Origin: Paraclostridium dentum
Lineage (GTDB): Bacteria > Bacillota > Clostridia > Peptostreptococcales > Peptostreptococcaceae
Length of the DNA: 64,000 nt
Direction of reading: 5' to 3'
Assembly (NCBI RefSeq): GCF_012922555.1
Contig: NZ_WIPK01000004.1
Coordinates: 146,349-210,348 of the forward strand
Below are positions 16,703 to 24,431 of the stretch, piece by piece (the first letter of the stretch is position 1; the number at the start of each line of letters is the position of its first letter). Below the pieces are notes generated by a model that saw only the letters and a list, made by a program, of their open reading frames with translations, ran no database searches and had not been told where the DNA came from. A program made the position numbers and the translations under genes.

Positions 16703-17623
16703 TTGTTTTTACCAAAGAACAATCTATTTATTAAAGCAAAAGAAAGTAAATATTTAGCAAATATCATTCTCGGTCCAATATTAGCACTTTTAATGATCAT
16801 ATTGGGTCAAATTTTAGGAGAATTTTTAATCCCTGTTATATATAACCCCTTTGATAAATTAGTTTCTTTTTTGAACCTAAGTCCTAATTTTGCTAACTTA
16901 TTTTTAGAACATATATTGCTAACTTTACCAACTATATTAATGGTATTTTTGTGGGTTAAGCTTATTGAAAAGCGAAAATTTTCTTCTATAGGTTTTACTA
17001 GCAATAATTTCATTATAAAATATCTAAAAGGATTTTGTATAGGTCTTTTTATGATGACTTCAACTGTAGCTTTATTATACTTATTTGGTTCTGTTACTGT
17101 GGATAATACTCCAAAGCAAGCAATCGGAACTCTTGCCTTATCAAATGTTTTGCTAATTATTCCAGCTTGGATGATTCAAAGTGCCAATGAAGAAATAGTT
17201 GTTAGAGGCTGGCTTATGAATGTTTTAGGAGCAAGATATACTCCGGTAGTAGGTCTAATAGTGTCTTCAGTATTCTTTGGCGTTGTTCATTTAGCTAATC
17301 CAGGTGTAACATTTATTGCTGTGCTTAATATAATTTTAGTTGGATTATTTTTAGGTATGTATGTAATAAAGACAAATAATTTATGGGGAGTATGTGGAAT
17401 TCATGCAGCTTGGAATTTTTCTCAAGGAAATGTTTTTGGATTCGAGGTTAGCGGAGGTAAAGCTTTAATAGGTTCTATTTTTGATTTAAAATTAAAAGGA
17501 AGTGATTTTATATCTGGTGGAATTTTCGGTCCAGAAGCTGGAATATGTGCAACTATAGTTTTAACTGTTTGCGCAATTATAATTGCAATTAGCTTAAAAA
17601 ATAAAAAAATATTAAATGATTAA
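16703..17623 (+). CDS. CPBP family intramembrane glutamic protease
   Basis: A 306-residue membrane protein with about eight helices and all three CPBP (Abi/CAAX-like) motifs: EEIVVRG (EExxxR) near residue 170, FFGVVHL (FxxxH), and HAAWN (HxxxN). These residues form the active site in the membrane. Bacterial members are linked to bacteriocin self-immunity or membrane-protein processing; the substrate here is unknown. Start set at TTG 16703, eight bases after GGAGG; a GTG at 16694 overlaps the ribosome site. Single gene, convergent with trxB. Confidence 0.87.
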   Translation: MFLPKNNLFIKAKESKYLANIILGPILALLMIILGQILGEFLIPVIYNPFDKLVSFLNLSPNFANLFLEHILLTLPTILMVFLWVKLIEKRKFSSIGFTSNNFIIKYLKGFCIGLFMMTSTVALLYLFGSVTVDNTPKQAIGTLALSNVLLIIPAWMIQSANEEIVVRGWLMNVLGARYTPVVGLIVSSVFFGVVHLANPGVTFIAVLNIILVGLFLGMYVIKTNNLWGVCGIHAAWNFSQGNVFGFEVSGGKALIGSIFDLKLKGSDFISGGIFGPEAGICATIVLTVCAIIIAISLKNKKILND

Positions 17624-17628
17624 ATTAT

Positions 17629-17680
17629 AAAAATACAGAAAACCTCCTTTAAAAATAAAAGGAGGTTTTCTGTATTTTTA
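17629..17680. terminator. Bidirectional terminator between the CPBP gene and trxB
   Basis: About 22-bp perfect stem (AAAAATACAGAAAACCTCC arm) with an A/T loop, overlapping the trxB stop codon at 17678. Confidence 0.85.
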
Positions 17681-18547
17681 TTTTAGGCTTTCTCTCTTCT
17701 TTTTATCCAAATAGCTAACTGCGTTAAGTGCAGCTATTTGACCTTGACCTGCTGATTTTAAATATTGATATGGCTTACCTGCACAATCCCCACAAGCATA
17801 GCATCCTGGTATATTAGTTTCCATATTTATATTAACTTTTATATGTACTCCTTCAGTCTCTATTCCTGGTACTAAAGCCTTTGGAGAAGCACTATCTTTC
17901 ATAACAAATACACCATCAACATCTAATTCTTGATTTCTAAGCTTCAATTTATTAACTAAATTATCGCCTTGTATCTCAAGTGGAAAATCTTTTATAACAT
18001 CTATATTTTCATTTAAATTAAGTTCATTTTTATGCATAGGTATAAAATATGTTTTAGCCGCAATTTCACTCAAGAAGTTTGCATCTTCTTCAGCCTCATG
18101 ATTATAACCTATTACTGCAACATTTTTATCTCTATATAATGGTGCATCACAAGTTGCGCAATATCCTACACCTTTTCCTAAAAATTCTTCTTCACCTTTT
18201 ATAGGCTTTCCATATTCAACACCTGTTGCTATTATAACAGTGCTAGCTTCAACCATTTCATCTCCAGCCATTAATGTAAAATACTCTCCCATAGCATATA
18301 CATTATTTATCTTTAACTTAGTAATTTCAATATTCATATCTTCTAAATGTTGTTTAAATTTATCCTTTAAATCATTTCCACTTATATCATAAAATCCTAA
18401 GTAATTATCTATTGATGGAGCTTTAACTAATTTAGCACTTAAATCATCATTCCCAAATAAAATTACTTTTTTATTTCTTATTGTTCCATTTATTGCTGCA
18501 GATATTCCTGCTGGCCCGCTTCCTATTACAGCTATATCATATCTCAT
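17678..18547 (-). CDS. trxB: Thioredoxin reductase-like flavoprotein, probably ferredoxin-dependent (FFTR type)
   Basis: A 289-residue flavoprotein with the FAD motif GSGPAGISA (9-17), ATG motif IIATGV, redox pair CATC (130-133) and the C-terminal ACGDCAGKPYQYLKSAGQG. The second nucleotide site is abnormal: where NADPH-dependent enzymes have GGGxSAxEEA and HRRxxxR, this has GYNHEAEEDA (147-156) and no HRR (IPMHKN instead). Loss of these motifs is the hallmark described for ferredoxin-dependent flavin thioredoxin reductases of clostridia. It follows trxA in an operon and would reduce that thioredoxin. Start moved to ATG 18547, after AGGTGG; a GTG at 18556 overlaps it. Confidence 0.85.
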   Translation of the reverse strand: MRYDIAVIGSGPAGISAAINGTIRNKKVILFGNDDLSAKLVKAPSIDNYLGFYDISGNDLKDKFKQHLEDMNIEITKLKINNVYAMGEYFTLMAGDEMVEASTVIIATGVEYGKPIKGEEEFLGKGVGYCATCDAPLYRDKNVAVIGYNHEAEEDANFLSEIAAKTYFIPMHKNELNLNENIDVIKDFPLEIQGDNLVNKLKLRNQELDVDGVFVMKDSASPKALVPGIETEGVHIKVNINMETNIPGCYACGDCAGKPYQYLKSAGQGQIAALNAVSYLDKKKRESLK

Positions 18548-18594
18548 TAAATCCACCTGCTTTCAAATTATTTACCCATTAAATATATGTAATT

Positions 18595-18623
18595 TAGGGT
18601 GCTAATATAACTTAGCACCCTAA
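18595..18623 (-). promoter_or_regulatory. Intercistronic hairpin between trxA and trxB
   Basis: Perfect 12-bp stem (TTAGGGTGCTAA arm) with a 5-6 nt loop, in the 99-bp gap. There is no T-run after it on the minus strand, so it looks like a partial attenuator or an mRNA-stabilising element that sets the trxA to trxB ratio. Confidence 0.55.
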
Positions 18624-18646
18624 TAAGTCCAATCATTTAATAAATT

Positions 18647-18961
18647 TTATAAATGAGATTCTACTTTAGCTTTTAAACTTTCTTTTGGCATAAATCCAAC
18701 TAATTTATCAACGACTTTACCATCTTTAAATATCATCATAGTTGGAACTGTTGATATTCCAAATTTTTGAGCTAATTCTAAACTTTCATCTATGTCAACC
18801 TTTACAAATTTAGCATTATTTAATTCTTCTGAAACACTTTCAAATACTGGAGCTAACATTTTGCAAGGTCCACACCATGTTGCAAAAAAGTCTACAACTA
18901 CGACACCTTGATTATCTTCTACTGCACCTCTAAAATTTCCTGTATTTATTATTTTAGCCAT
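18647..18961 (-). CDS. trxA: Thioredoxin
   Basis: A 104-residue thioredoxin with the classic active site WCGPC at residues 30-34, cis-proline region STVPTMMIF, and KVDIDESLELAQKFGI. It reduces protein disulfides in the cytoplasm and is recycled by the reductase gene downstream. TAGGAGGAAAATATT precedes the ATG. First gene of the trxA-trxB unit. Confidence 0.95.
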   Translation of the reverse strand: MAKIINTGNFRGAVEDNQGVVVVDFFATWCGPCKMLAPVFESVSEELNNAKFVKVDIDESLELAQKFGISTVPTMMIFKDGKVVDKLVGFMPKESLKAKVESHL

Positions 18962-19128
18962 AATATTTTCCTCCTAATATATCTATATATTTATTTTAAT
19001 TTTTACTATTTAATTCTTTATTATATTATATTTTATAAAGAACTTTTATTCTGTAACTTTATCACATTTCTGTAAATTAATTACTCTTATTAAGATATTC
19101 TAATTATACCCATACACTGTTTTCTAAA

Positions 19129-20361
19129 TCAATTATTTTTTAGCTTTTTCGGTAAAGTTATATTAAATTCTGTGCCCTCATTTAGTTTAGAATAAACTTT
19201 TATATTTCCTTTTAAACTCTTTACAATCATATTTGCAATACTAAGACCTATTCCCGATCCATCAATTCCACTTTCTCTTACAGCATCACTTCTAAAGAAT
19301 CTATCAAAAACTAAATTTATATCTTTTTCATCAATTCCTATTCCACTATCTCTTATAGATATGATGCATATATTTTCTTTATTGTTTACACTTATATTTA
19401 TATTGTCACCTTCATTTGTATATTTAAATGCATTATCAATAAAAATTATTAATAACTGTCTTAACTTGCATTTATCACTTACTATAAAAGGATTATTTCC
19501 ATTAAAACTGTAACTAAATTTCTTTTCGTGTATATCTGAAATTTCCATATAGTCATTACTTATATTTTTTATTAATTCATATACATCAAATTCCTCTAGA
19601 TTCAATTTGGTTATACTTTCTTCTTTCGTTAAATCTAGTAAATCGTTTACCATTTTTTTTAATCTTCTATTTTCTTTCATCGCATCTGCAATAGTTTCAA
19701 TTTCATCACTTATAGAGTTTTCAGGATGTTTTAATAAACTTTCTAGTTTAGATGAAATTATAGTTATAGGTGTTCTCAGTTCATGAGATGCATCTTGTAT
19801 AAATTTCACTTGATTACTCCATGTTTTTTCAATTGGAACAAGCGCTTTTTTTGTTAAGTATAAAGCTATGAAATAAGTTGTTACTATAGCTAAAACTGTT
19901 CCTATAAAAAATATAACTAATAGTTTGTTTAGAAGTCCCATTTCAGAATCTATATTTCTTATAATTTGAATTGTATATCCATTTACATTAAATTTAAGCT
20001 CTCTAAATGTATATGAATTATGTTTATAGGTATTAAACCCTAATCCATTACTGTTATTATATGGTATAGAATCTTTAAAATAACCATTTGGAGTAAAGAA
20101 TTTCACCTTACTATCTTTGTATATATATACCATATTTTTAGGATCTAATAGTTTAGGCGTAGAATATAAATTATTTACATCCAGTTGCATTCCTATATAT
20201 TCTAATTCTTCTTTTAAATGTGTATCTACATTATTATATGTTTGAACCTTAAAATAACTATATATACAAAGTGAAAATATTATTAAAAAGCTACCAACAA
20301 CAGCTATATTTATTTTTATAAGGTTTTTTCTAGTGCTATATAAAATATCATTATTTATCAT
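19129..20361 (-). CDS. Sensor histidine kinase
   Basis: A 410-residue membrane kinase. TM1 at about 15-35, an extracytoplasmic sensor of about 110 residues, TM2 near 145-170, then HisKA with FIQDASHELRTPI (phospho-acceptor His), HATPase N box IDNAFKYTN, G1 DSGIGI and G2 GSGIGLSIAN. The gene overlaps the response regulator by 11 bp, so translation is probably coupled. Start is ATG 20361, with a TTG one codon earlier also possible. The signal and target genes are not evident; no transporter is attached. Confidence 0.9.
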   Translation of the reverse strand: MINNDILYSTRKNLIKINIAVVGSFLIIFSLCIYSYFKVQTYNNVDTHLKEELEYIGMQLDVNNLYSTPKLLDPKNMVYIYKDSKVKFFTPNGYFKDSIPYNNSNGLGFNTYKHNSYTFRELKFNVNGYTIQIIRNIDSEMGLLNKLLVIFFIGTVLAIVTTYFIALYLTKKALVPIEKTWSNQVKFIQDASHELRTPITIISSKLESLLKHPENSISDEIETIADAMKENRRLKKMVNDLLDLTKEESITKLNLEEFDVYELIKNISNDYMEISDIHEKKFSYSFNGNNPFIVSDKCKLRQLLIIFIDNAFKYTNEGDNINISVNNKENICIISIRDSGIGIDEKDINLVFDRFFRSDAVRESGIDGSGIGLSIANMIVKSLKGNIKVYSKLNEGTEFNITLPKKLKNN

Positions 20362-21022
20362 CAAACATATACCCCACTCTTCGTTTTGTGATTATGTATT
20401 TATGATACCCATATTTACTTAGCTTTTTCCTAAGATTACTTATGTATACTTCTACTATATCTATAGTTGAATCACTTTCCATTCCCCAAATTCTATCAAA
20501 AATTTGCTCTTTTAACAATATCGTTCCTTTATTTAAAAGTAAATATTCTAATAAATTGAATTGTTTATTTGGAATTTCTATCTCATTGTCATCTATAGTT
20601 ACAATTTTTTTATTTAAATCAAGCTTCAAACCTTTAAATTCTAAAGTATTTTTACTATCAATTTTGCCTTTAGTTCTTAACATTGCATATATTCTAGCTA
20701 CTAATTCTTCCATATAAAATGGTTTAGTTAGATAATCATTAGCACCTAACATAAATGCTTTAACTTTATCATCTAAACTTTCTTTTGCTGTTAAAATTAA
20801 AACCAATACATCCTCATTTTCTTTACGTATTTTTTCTAATATCTGGATTCCATCCATTCCAGGAAGCATTAAATCTAATACTACAAGATCATAAATATTT
20901 TGCTTTATAAGAAAATATGCATCTTCCCCATTACCTGTACACTCAACTTGAAAGTGATTTTCTAATTCTTTTTTAATACTTTTTAATAAACTTAAATTAT
21001 CTTCTACCACAAGGATTTTCAT
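20351..21022 (-). CDS. OmpR/PhoB-family response regulator
   Basis: A 223-residue regulator: receiver domain (acidic pocket VVEDN, phospho-acceptor Asp50 in VVLDLMLPG, Lys in TKPF) and a C-terminal winged helix with VEVYISNLRKKL and KRRVGYMF. The start is ATG 21022 because GGAGGAAAAATT precedes it; a 23-residue longer version has no ribosome site. First gene of the two-component operon. Confidence 0.92.
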   Translation of the reverse strand: MKILVVEDNLSLLKSIKKELENHFQVECTGNGEDAYFLIKQNIYDLVVLDLMLPGMDGIQILEKIRKENEDVLVLILTAKESLDDKVKAFMLGANDYLTKPFYMEELVARIYAMLRTKGKIDSKNTLEFKGLKLDLNKKIVTIDDNEIEIPNKQFNLLEYLLLNKGTILLKEQIFDRIWGMESDSTIDIVEVYISNLRKKLSKYGYHKYIITKRRVGYMFDDK

Positions 21023-21092
21023 AATTTTTCCTCCATAATATTTATATGTATATATTATTATAAAGAATAGATTTTTTCTATATTTAAACATA

Positions 21093-21140
21093 TAAAATAA
21101 AAGTGTTATCTAAAATATTTTAGATAACACTTTTATTTTA
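21093..21140. terminator. 48-bp perfect palindrome acting as terminator
   Basis: Perfect palindrome with 24-bp arms centred between 21116 and 21117, containing the stop of the 98-residue gene. It terminates the bioY operon, which reads toward the two-component genes. Confidence 0.8.
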
Positions 21141-21434
21141 AACCATATATTCTTTAAGATAAACACTTGAAAATTCAATAATTTCCTTATGAATAATATT
21201 TAATTCATGAAGCTCTCCATTTTTCAAATTATATACTCTATTAGATATTTCATATAGTAAGCTAAAGAAATTTTCACATTCTATATCTCCTAGATTATCT
21301 ATTTTTTCACTTATATCATTAGGTATATTTAATTCATCACTTTCTATACCATAAATTGATTCATTTTTTATATCTTCAATCATAGCCATAACAATAGTTA
21401 TTATTTCATTTGTATTAAATGTATTACTTACCAT
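21138..21434 (-). CDS. Hypothetical acidic protein
   Basis: A 98-residue acidic, mostly helical protein with no family I recognise. It lacks cysteines suited to metal binding apart from one (DIECENFF) and has no membrane segment. It overlaps the DUF1284 gene by 11 bp and is the last gene of the bioY operon, so it is very likely translated with it. GGAG lies about 12 bases before the ATG. Role unknown; a link to biotin or to DUF1284 function is only an inference from position. Confidence 0.7.
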   Translation of the reverse strand: MVSNTFNTNEIITIVMAMIEDIKNESIYGIESDELNIPNDISEKIDNLGDIECENFFSLLYEISNRVYNLKNGELHELNIIHKEIIEFSSVYLKEYMV

Positions 21435-21843
21435 TTACTAAAAGTTCTCCTTTTGATTTTAATAGTATAAGTTCTTTACAGTTTGTCTTTTTATACCAAC
21501 TACAGCTTTTGCAAACTTCTTCTATTATATATTCACTTATATTATTATATATCAAATTTTCGATTTTTTCATATTTATATATGCCTTCTTCTATATTGAA
21601 ATAATTCATTATCTTTTTATCCATTTCAATTACTTCTTTATCTGTAGTACAAAACTTATAATCTATATTATTAGGACATTTATAACATACACTATCTAAG
21701 CTAGCAGTAATTTTTATATCTTGATTTTTAGATTTATTTAAACTTAAAATAATATCTGTCATATTATCAGTAAAGTCTTTACTGTAACCTCTTCCTATAA
21801 AAGCTTTCATGCAAAAAAGATGGTGAGGCCTGATTTCTAGCAT
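21424..21843 (-). CDS. DUF1284 cysteine-rich protein
   Basis: A 139-residue protein opening with EIRPHHLFC, the hallmark of DUF1284. Cysteines cluster as CYKCPNN with a following FC, and CKSCSWYKKTNC near residue 112-123, so an iron-sulfur or zinc site is likely. Function of the family is unknown. It overlaps bioY by 7 bp and the 98-residue gene by 11 bp, giving a tightly coupled trio. Confidence 0.8.
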   Translation of the reverse strand: MLEIRPHHLFCMKAFIGRGYSKDFTDNMTDIILSLNKSKNQDIKITASLDSVCYKCPNNIDYKFCTTDKEVIEMDKKIMNYFNIEEGIYKYEKIENLIYNNISEYIIEEVCKSCSWYKKTNCKELILLKSKGELLVNGK

Positions 21844-22379
21844 AAAAATGCCTCTTTTTTAATTCTTCTTTTTACATTAATTCCAATAGTAGTAGCTAGT
21901 GCTACTTTAAATAAGTCTACTACTATAAAAGGTGCTACACACACCATAAATCCTTCAATAAATCCAACTCCAGCTACAAATGAATACCATAATGTTCCTA
22001 TGGTATAATTTATCATAAGAGATATAATCATAGCTATCATTATAGGTAATATAGTGTCATATTTATCGCTTACATATCCTATTAATAATGCCATTAATGG
22101 AAAAGCCATTATAAACCCACCTGTATATCCAAATAATATACCAGCTCCTCCGCTCATTTGTGCAAATACGGGCATTCCTATGGCTCCCAATAATATATAT
22201 ATAACCTGAGTTACAAATCCTTTTTTTGCCCCAAGTATTACTCCGCTTATTGTTACTGCAAATACTTGCATAGTAAGTGGAACTGTTGAAAATGGAAGGG
22301 GTATTGCAATTTGAGCTAAAATAGCTGTTATACTTGCAAACATGGCACAAATTATTAATTCTTTAGTGTTTAGTTTCAT
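21837..22379 (-). CDS. bioY: Biotin transporter BioY (ECF S component)
   Basis: A 180-residue six-helix membrane protein with the BioY pattern: ITAILAQIAIPLPFSTVPLT near the N-terminus, LLGAIGMPVFAQMSGG and GFIMAFPLMA. BioY binds biotin and works with a shared ECF energising module, absent from this window. It has its own promoter and a candidate biotin-repressor box. Lying next to a biotin-dependent sodium pump operon, it plausibly supplies cofactor for OAD. AAGGAGGATAT precedes the ATG. Confidence 0.92.
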   Translation of the reverse strand: MKLNTKELIICAMFASITAILAQIAIPLPFSTVPLTMQVFAVTISGVILGAKKGFVTQVIYILLGAIGMPVFAQMSGGAGILFGYTGGFIMAFPLMALLIGYVSDKYDTILPIMIAMIISLMINYTIGTLWYSFVAGVGFIEGFMVCVAPFIVVDLFKVALATTIGINVKRRIKKEAFLC

Positions 22380-22392
22380 ATATCCTCCTTAT

Positions 22393-22423
22393 TAGTTAAC
22401 CATATAAATTAAATAGTTTACAT
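22393..22423 (-). promoter_or_regulatory. Candidate BirA (biotin repressor) operator
   Basis: On the minus strand ATGTAAAC, 15 bp, GTTAACTA. This fits the Firmicutes BirA operator (TTGTTAAC, about 14-15 bp, GTTAACAA) with one or two mismatches per arm. It covers the predicted transcription start of bioY. Confidence 0.6.
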
Positions 22424-22427
22424 TTTT

Positions 22428-22457
22428 ATTGTACATAGATTAAAACCTTTTTGTCAA
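22428..22457 (-). promoter_or_regulatory. bioY promoter
   Basis: Minus strand TTGACA at 22457-22452, 18-bp spacer, TACAAT at 22433-22428. Confidence 0.65.
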
Positions 22458-22493
22458 CTATTTAAATTTTCAAGTTAACGATAACTAAAGCTA

Positions 22494-22561
22494 AAAAGCT
22501 ATTTCAATATAAGAAGCTCTAAAGCTAGAACTCATATCTTATATCAAAATAGCTTTTATTT
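22494..22561 (-). terminator. Long hairpin terminator of the oad operon
   Basis: AAAAGCTATTT and ATATAAG on one side pair with CTTATAT and AAATAGCTTTT on the other (small internal bulges), four bases after the oadB stop. Confidence 0.7.
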
Positions 22562-22564
22562 TTA

Positions 22565-23698
22565 TTATTTAACAAATAGTTGTAATAAAACTCCTGCTGC
22601 TACAGCTGATCCTATAACACCTGCAACATTAGGTCCCATTGCATGCATAAGTAAGAAGTTTGAAGGATTTTCTTTTTGACCAACCTTTTGAACAACTCTT
22701 GCTGCCATAGGAACTGCTGAAACTCCTGCTGCTCCTATCATTGGATTAACCTTTCCGCCGCTTACTTTGTACATTATTTTACCAAATAAAACTCCTGCTG
22801 CTGTTCCTACTGCAAATGCTACAAGTCCCATAGCAGTTATTCCTAACGTTTGTGAAGTTAAAAATGTCTCTGCATTTGCTGTCGCTCCAACAGTTAATCC
22901 TAATATTATAGTTATTATGTATAGCATAGGACCTGTTGCAGTTTCAACTAACTTTGGAACCACTCCACTTTCCTTTATTAAGTTTCCAAACATAAGCATT
23001 CCTATAAGAGGTGCCGCTGTTGGCAATAACCCTATAACTAATATCATTATAACTATTGGGAATATTATTTTCTCTGTCTTTGAAACAGGTCTTAATTGCT
23101 CCATTTTTACCATACGTTCTTCTTTAGTAGTCAGAGCTTTTATTATTGGAGGTTGTATAACTGGAACTAGTGCCATATAAGAATATGCTGCAAGAGCTAT
23201 AGTTCCTAATAGATGTGGCGCTAATTTTCCTGTTAAATATATCGCTGTTGGACCATCTGCTCCCCCAATTATACCTATAGATGCCGATTCTGGACCTGTA
23301 AATCCTAATAGTATAGCTCCCATAAATGCAAAGAATACACCAAATTGAGCCGCTGCTCCTAGTAAAAGTGTTTTAGGATTTGCAATTATCGGACCAAAAT
23401 CTGTACTTGCACCTATGCATAAAAATATTAGAGGTGGATAAATTCCTAATTTTGTTCCTTGATATAAGTAATATAAAAGTCCTCCATTTTCCGAATCGGT
23501 AGCTGCTTTCATTAAGTCAACTCCTGGCATATTAGCAAGAAGCATACCTATAGATATAGGTATTAAAAGATATGGTTCATACCCCTTTGCTATAGCTAAG
23601 TATAAAAATACACATGCTATTAAAATCATTATTATTTGTCTATAATCTACTATTGCAAATCCAGTGTTTGCAAAGAAAGTCTGTAACATTTCTAACAC
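22565..23698 (-). CDS. oadB: Sodium-pumping oxaloacetate decarboxylase, beta subunit
   Basis: A 377-residue integral membrane protein of the decarboxylase beta (OadB/GcdB/MmdB) family, with about nine helices and the conserved sodium-site segment GIIGGADGPTAIYLTGKLAP. It decarboxylates carboxybiotin and exports sodium. It is the last gene of an oadA-oadG-biotin carrier-oadB operon. GTG start at 23698 with GGGGGCG upstream; an ATG three codons in is the alternative. The substrate of the complex is set by the alpha subunit; the neighbouring citrate lyase genes point to oxaloacetate. Confidence 0.93.
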   Translation of the reverse strand: MLEMLQTFFANTGFAIVDYRQIIMILIACVFLYLAIAKGYEPYLLIPISIGMLLANMPGVDLMKAATDSENGGLLYYLYQGTKLGIYPPLIFLCIGASTDFGPIIANPKTLLLGAAAQFGVFFAFMGAILLGFTGPESASIGIIGGADGPTAIYLTGKLAPHLLGTIALAAYSYMALVPVIQPPIIKALTTKEERMVKMEQLRPVSKTEKIIFPIVIMILVIGLLPTAAPLIGMLMFGNLIKESGVVPKLVETATGPMLYIITIILGLTVGATANAETFLTSQTLGITAMGLVAFAVGTAAGVLFGKIMYKVSGGKVNPMIGAAGVSAVPMAARVVQKVGQKENPSNFLLMHAMGPNVAGVIGSAVAAGVLLQLFVK

Positions 23699-23724
23699 AG
23701 TAACGCCCCCTATTTTCTATACGA

Positions 23725-24081
23725 TTATCCTATTTGTACTAAGCTATCCCCAAGATTTACATTTTGCCCTTTTTCAACATCAACAGAAATAACTGTTCCA
23801 TCTATTGGAGCTACTATTTCATTTTCCATTTTCATAGCTTCAAGTATAGCTATAACTTGGCCTTTCTTTACTTTGTCCCCATTACTAACCATTATATTTA
23901 CTATAGTTCCTGGCATTGGAGCATCTATAGCTTCTTCTGAACCTGCAACTTGAACTTCCTTCTTAGGTTGTGGTGCTTTCTCTTGGATTGTAGGCTGTGG
24001 TCTTTCTCCTTTTTTTACTTCTTCAATTTCAACTTCATAAACTTTTCCATTTAATGTTATGTGATATGTTTTAGCGCTCAT
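23725..24081 (-). CDS. Biotin carrier subunit of the decarboxylase
   Basis: A 118-residue protein: an N-terminal YEVEIEEV strand region, a Pro/Lys/Gln-rich flexible linker (about 25-45) and a C-terminal biotinyl domain with EAMKM (biotinylated Lys near residue 85) and APMPGTI. In enterobacterial OadA this domain is fused to the alpha subunit; here it is a separate gene, as in glutaconyl- and methylmalonyl-CoA decarboxylases. It carries carboxybiotin from the carboxyltransferase to OadB. GGGAGAG before the ATG. Confidence 0.92.
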   Translation of the reverse strand: MSAKTYHITLNGKVYEVEIEEVKKGERPQPTIQEKAPQPKKEVQVAGSEEAIDAPMPGTIVNIMVSNGDKVKKGQVIAILEAMKMENEIVAPIDGTVISVDVEKGQNVNLGDSLVQIG

Positions 24082-24117
24082 TTTTATCTCTCCCTTAAAA
24101 ATTCATTATTATAGCTA

Positions 24118-24414
24118 TTATTTTATTCTTGTTATTCTCTTTACATGAAGATTAGGATTTATTTTTCCTTCACCTGCCATTATAGATGCTGCAAGTGCAA
24201 CTACTACTCTATCTTCTTCATCATCTTCATCAAAAGCTATTTGTTCTTTTTCTACTTCTTTTTTAATAACTGTTTTTACTTGTGGTTTTGCTTTAAATAT
24301 ATATTTAAACGAAGACAATACAAGAGATATCAATATTAAAGTTAAAAATACTATAGTCATACTAGATATAGTTATATTGATAGCTTCCATTATACTTATT
24401 TCATTACCAAACAT
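24118..24414 (-). CDS. oadG: Oxaloacetate decarboxylase gamma-type subunit
   Basis: A 98-residue protein with one N-terminal membrane helix (about 14-33) and a charged cytoplasmic tail ending VVALAASIMAGEGKINPNLHVKRITRIK-like, typical of OadG/GcdD. It anchors and stabilises the alpha-beta complex. Eighteen bases downstream of oadA. TGGGTGATAATTA before the ATG. Confidence 0.88.
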   Translation of the reverse strand: MFGNEISIMEAINITISSMTIVFLTLILISLVLSSFKYIFKAKPQVKTVIKKEVEKEQIAFDEDDEEDRVVVALAASIMAGEGKINPNLHVKRITRIK

Positions 24415-24431
24415 TAATTATCACCCATTTT

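Noticed and set aside
16703-17623. Abi-type phage defence gene
   Set aside because: CPBP (Abi) motifs are intact, but the name is historical and no other defence gene is near.
22063-22350. Open frame opposite in phase inside bioY
   Set aside because: It shares the strand with bioY in another frame, is rich in Asn/Ser/Cys as expected for a shadow, and has no ribosome site.
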